From an uncultured Eubacteriales bacterium (lineage in GTDB: Bacteria > Bacillota > Clostridia > Oscillospirales > Acutalibacteraceae): a DNA stretch of 5,841 nt. The position numbers were made by a program, and so were the translations under genes. A model generated the notes under the pieces. The model saw only the letters and a list, made by a program, of their open reading frames with translations, did not search any database and was not told the DNA's origin. Positions 5,223-5,841 of this stretch are shown piece by piece (the stretch's first letter is position 1; each line of letters begins with the position of its first letter). The stretch is taken from positions 1 through 5,841 of the forward strand of contig OMRJ01000279.1 in NCBI GenBank assembly GCA_900313475.1, given 5' to 3'.

Positions 5223-5841
5223 TTGAACGGAAGAAACAGACGCTTTTTATCCCGTGCCCTGAGCATTGTGCTCTCGCTTCTCATGCTCCTTACGGTCACT
5301 CCCATGACCGTTTTTGCGGAGAAGACGGAAACAAAAACATATAAAACCGGGGATATTATCGAGTTCGGCTCTTATCCGCAGAGCGAGGTCACGGGCGACG
5401 CGCTCAAATCGGCTCTTACGTCAAGGGCGGGTTCGACCTCCGGCTGGACGAGCTATGATTATTACATAAGCGGCGAACAGAGTGACTACATGAAATACAC
5501 CGACGTTGAATACGGCGGAGCGAAGTACCGCGGGGTGTATTTCACGCAGTACCGCCCGTATTGGACAACGGGTTCAACAAGCTCAACCGGCAATTCTCAT
5601 CAGGACGATAACGGCTACAATACCTCTACCGTATACTGGTTCAAATATGAGCCTATGAAGTGGCAGGTGCTCTCGTTTGACAAGACAACGGGCAACGCCG
5701 TGGTATTGAGTAAGGATATAATCGACTCGCAGCAGTATTCTAACAATGAGAACGACCGCACAATCGGCGGTAAGACGGTTTATCCGAACAACTACGAGCA
5801 CAGCGATATCCGAGCATGGCTCAACGGCGCGTTCTACGACG
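5223..5841 (+). CDS. Secreted DUF6273-type protein, N-terminal part (cut by right edge)
   Basis: Starting at TTG 5223, 206 codons stay open to the window edge. The N-terminus is a classical signal peptide: basic RNRR, hydrophobic LSIVLSLLMLLTV, and a likely cleavage after VFA (residues 35-37). The mature part shows the features I associate with DUF6273 surface proteins of gut Clostridia: FGSYPQSEV, a Tyr-rich stretch (YDYYISG), GAKYRGVYF, YWFKYEPMKWQVL, IIDSQQYSNN and SDIRAWLNGAFYD. These motifs resemble the lectin/FGE-like fold regions of large secreted proteins that often carry leucine-rich or Ig-like repeats further on, but that part is not seen here. Function is unknown; a surface or carbohydrate-facing role is an inference from secretion. 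It has its own promoter and stands divergent to the Fe-S operon, so there is no sign of shared function. Confidence 0.85.
   Translation, partial: MNGRNRRFLSRALSIVLSLLMLLTVTPMTVFAEKTETKTYKTGDIIEFGSYPQSEVTGDALKSALTSRAGSTSGWTSYDYYISGEQSDYMKYTDVEYGGAKYRGVYFTQYRPYWTTGSTSSTGNSHQDDNGYNTSTVYWFKYEPMKWQVLSFDKTTGNAVVLSKDIIDSQQYSNNENDRTIGGKTVYPNNYEHSDIRAWLNGAFYD

Noticed and set aside
4952..5305. Minus-strand open frame of 117 codons
   Set aside because: It covers the divergent promoter, leader and signal peptide of the DUF6273-type gene, without motifs or a convincing start.

Overview
The window looks like chromosome from a low-to-mid-GC anaerobic Firmicute of the Clostridia (Ruminococcus/Oscillospiraceae-like). 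That is an inference from gene content: a fused Wzz/tyrosine-kinase capsule regulator, a PHP-type CpsB phosphatase, a GGGtGRT/NifU-like pair, a secreted DUF6273-type protein, strong AGGAGG ribosome-binding sites and frequent TTG starts. No rRNA, tRNA or CRISPR array is visible.

Region 1 (1-2700, minus strand) is the start of an exopolysaccharide/capsule operon. Two well-formed sigma-A-type promoters in tandem (about 2636-2700) lead into a CpsB/YwqE-type metal-dependent tyrosine-protein phosphatase. Next comes a membrane-anchored protein with Ig-like (DUF5011/HYR-like) repeats, then a CpsC-CpsD fusion (chain-length determinant plus BY-kinase) that runs off the left edge. The three genes are tightly packed: 13 bp separate the first two, and 4 bp the last two. 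Phosphatase and autokinase would act on the same tyrosine-phosphorylation cycle that controls polymer export. The Ig-like protein between them is the unexpected member.

Region 2 (about 2700-3149) is a boundary. It holds the C-terminal remnant of a tyrosine recombinase on the plus strand, a bidirectional terminator, a cluster of GGTGGGCAAAT repeats (two direct, one inverted), and a weaker terminator for the next operon. It looks like the scar or edge of an integrated element just upstream of the capsule promoters.

Region 3 (3150-4943, minus strand) is a two-gene operon: a NifU/IscU-like Fe-S scaffold-type protein followed by a GGGtGRT-family protein, with a near-consensus promoter. The biochemical role of the GGGtGRT protein is, as far as I know, not settled.

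Region 4 (4944-5841, plus strand) is a divergent gene with its own near-consensus promoter and a leader that can fold into a hairpin. It encodes the N-terminal part of a secreted DUF6273-type protein, cut by the right edge.
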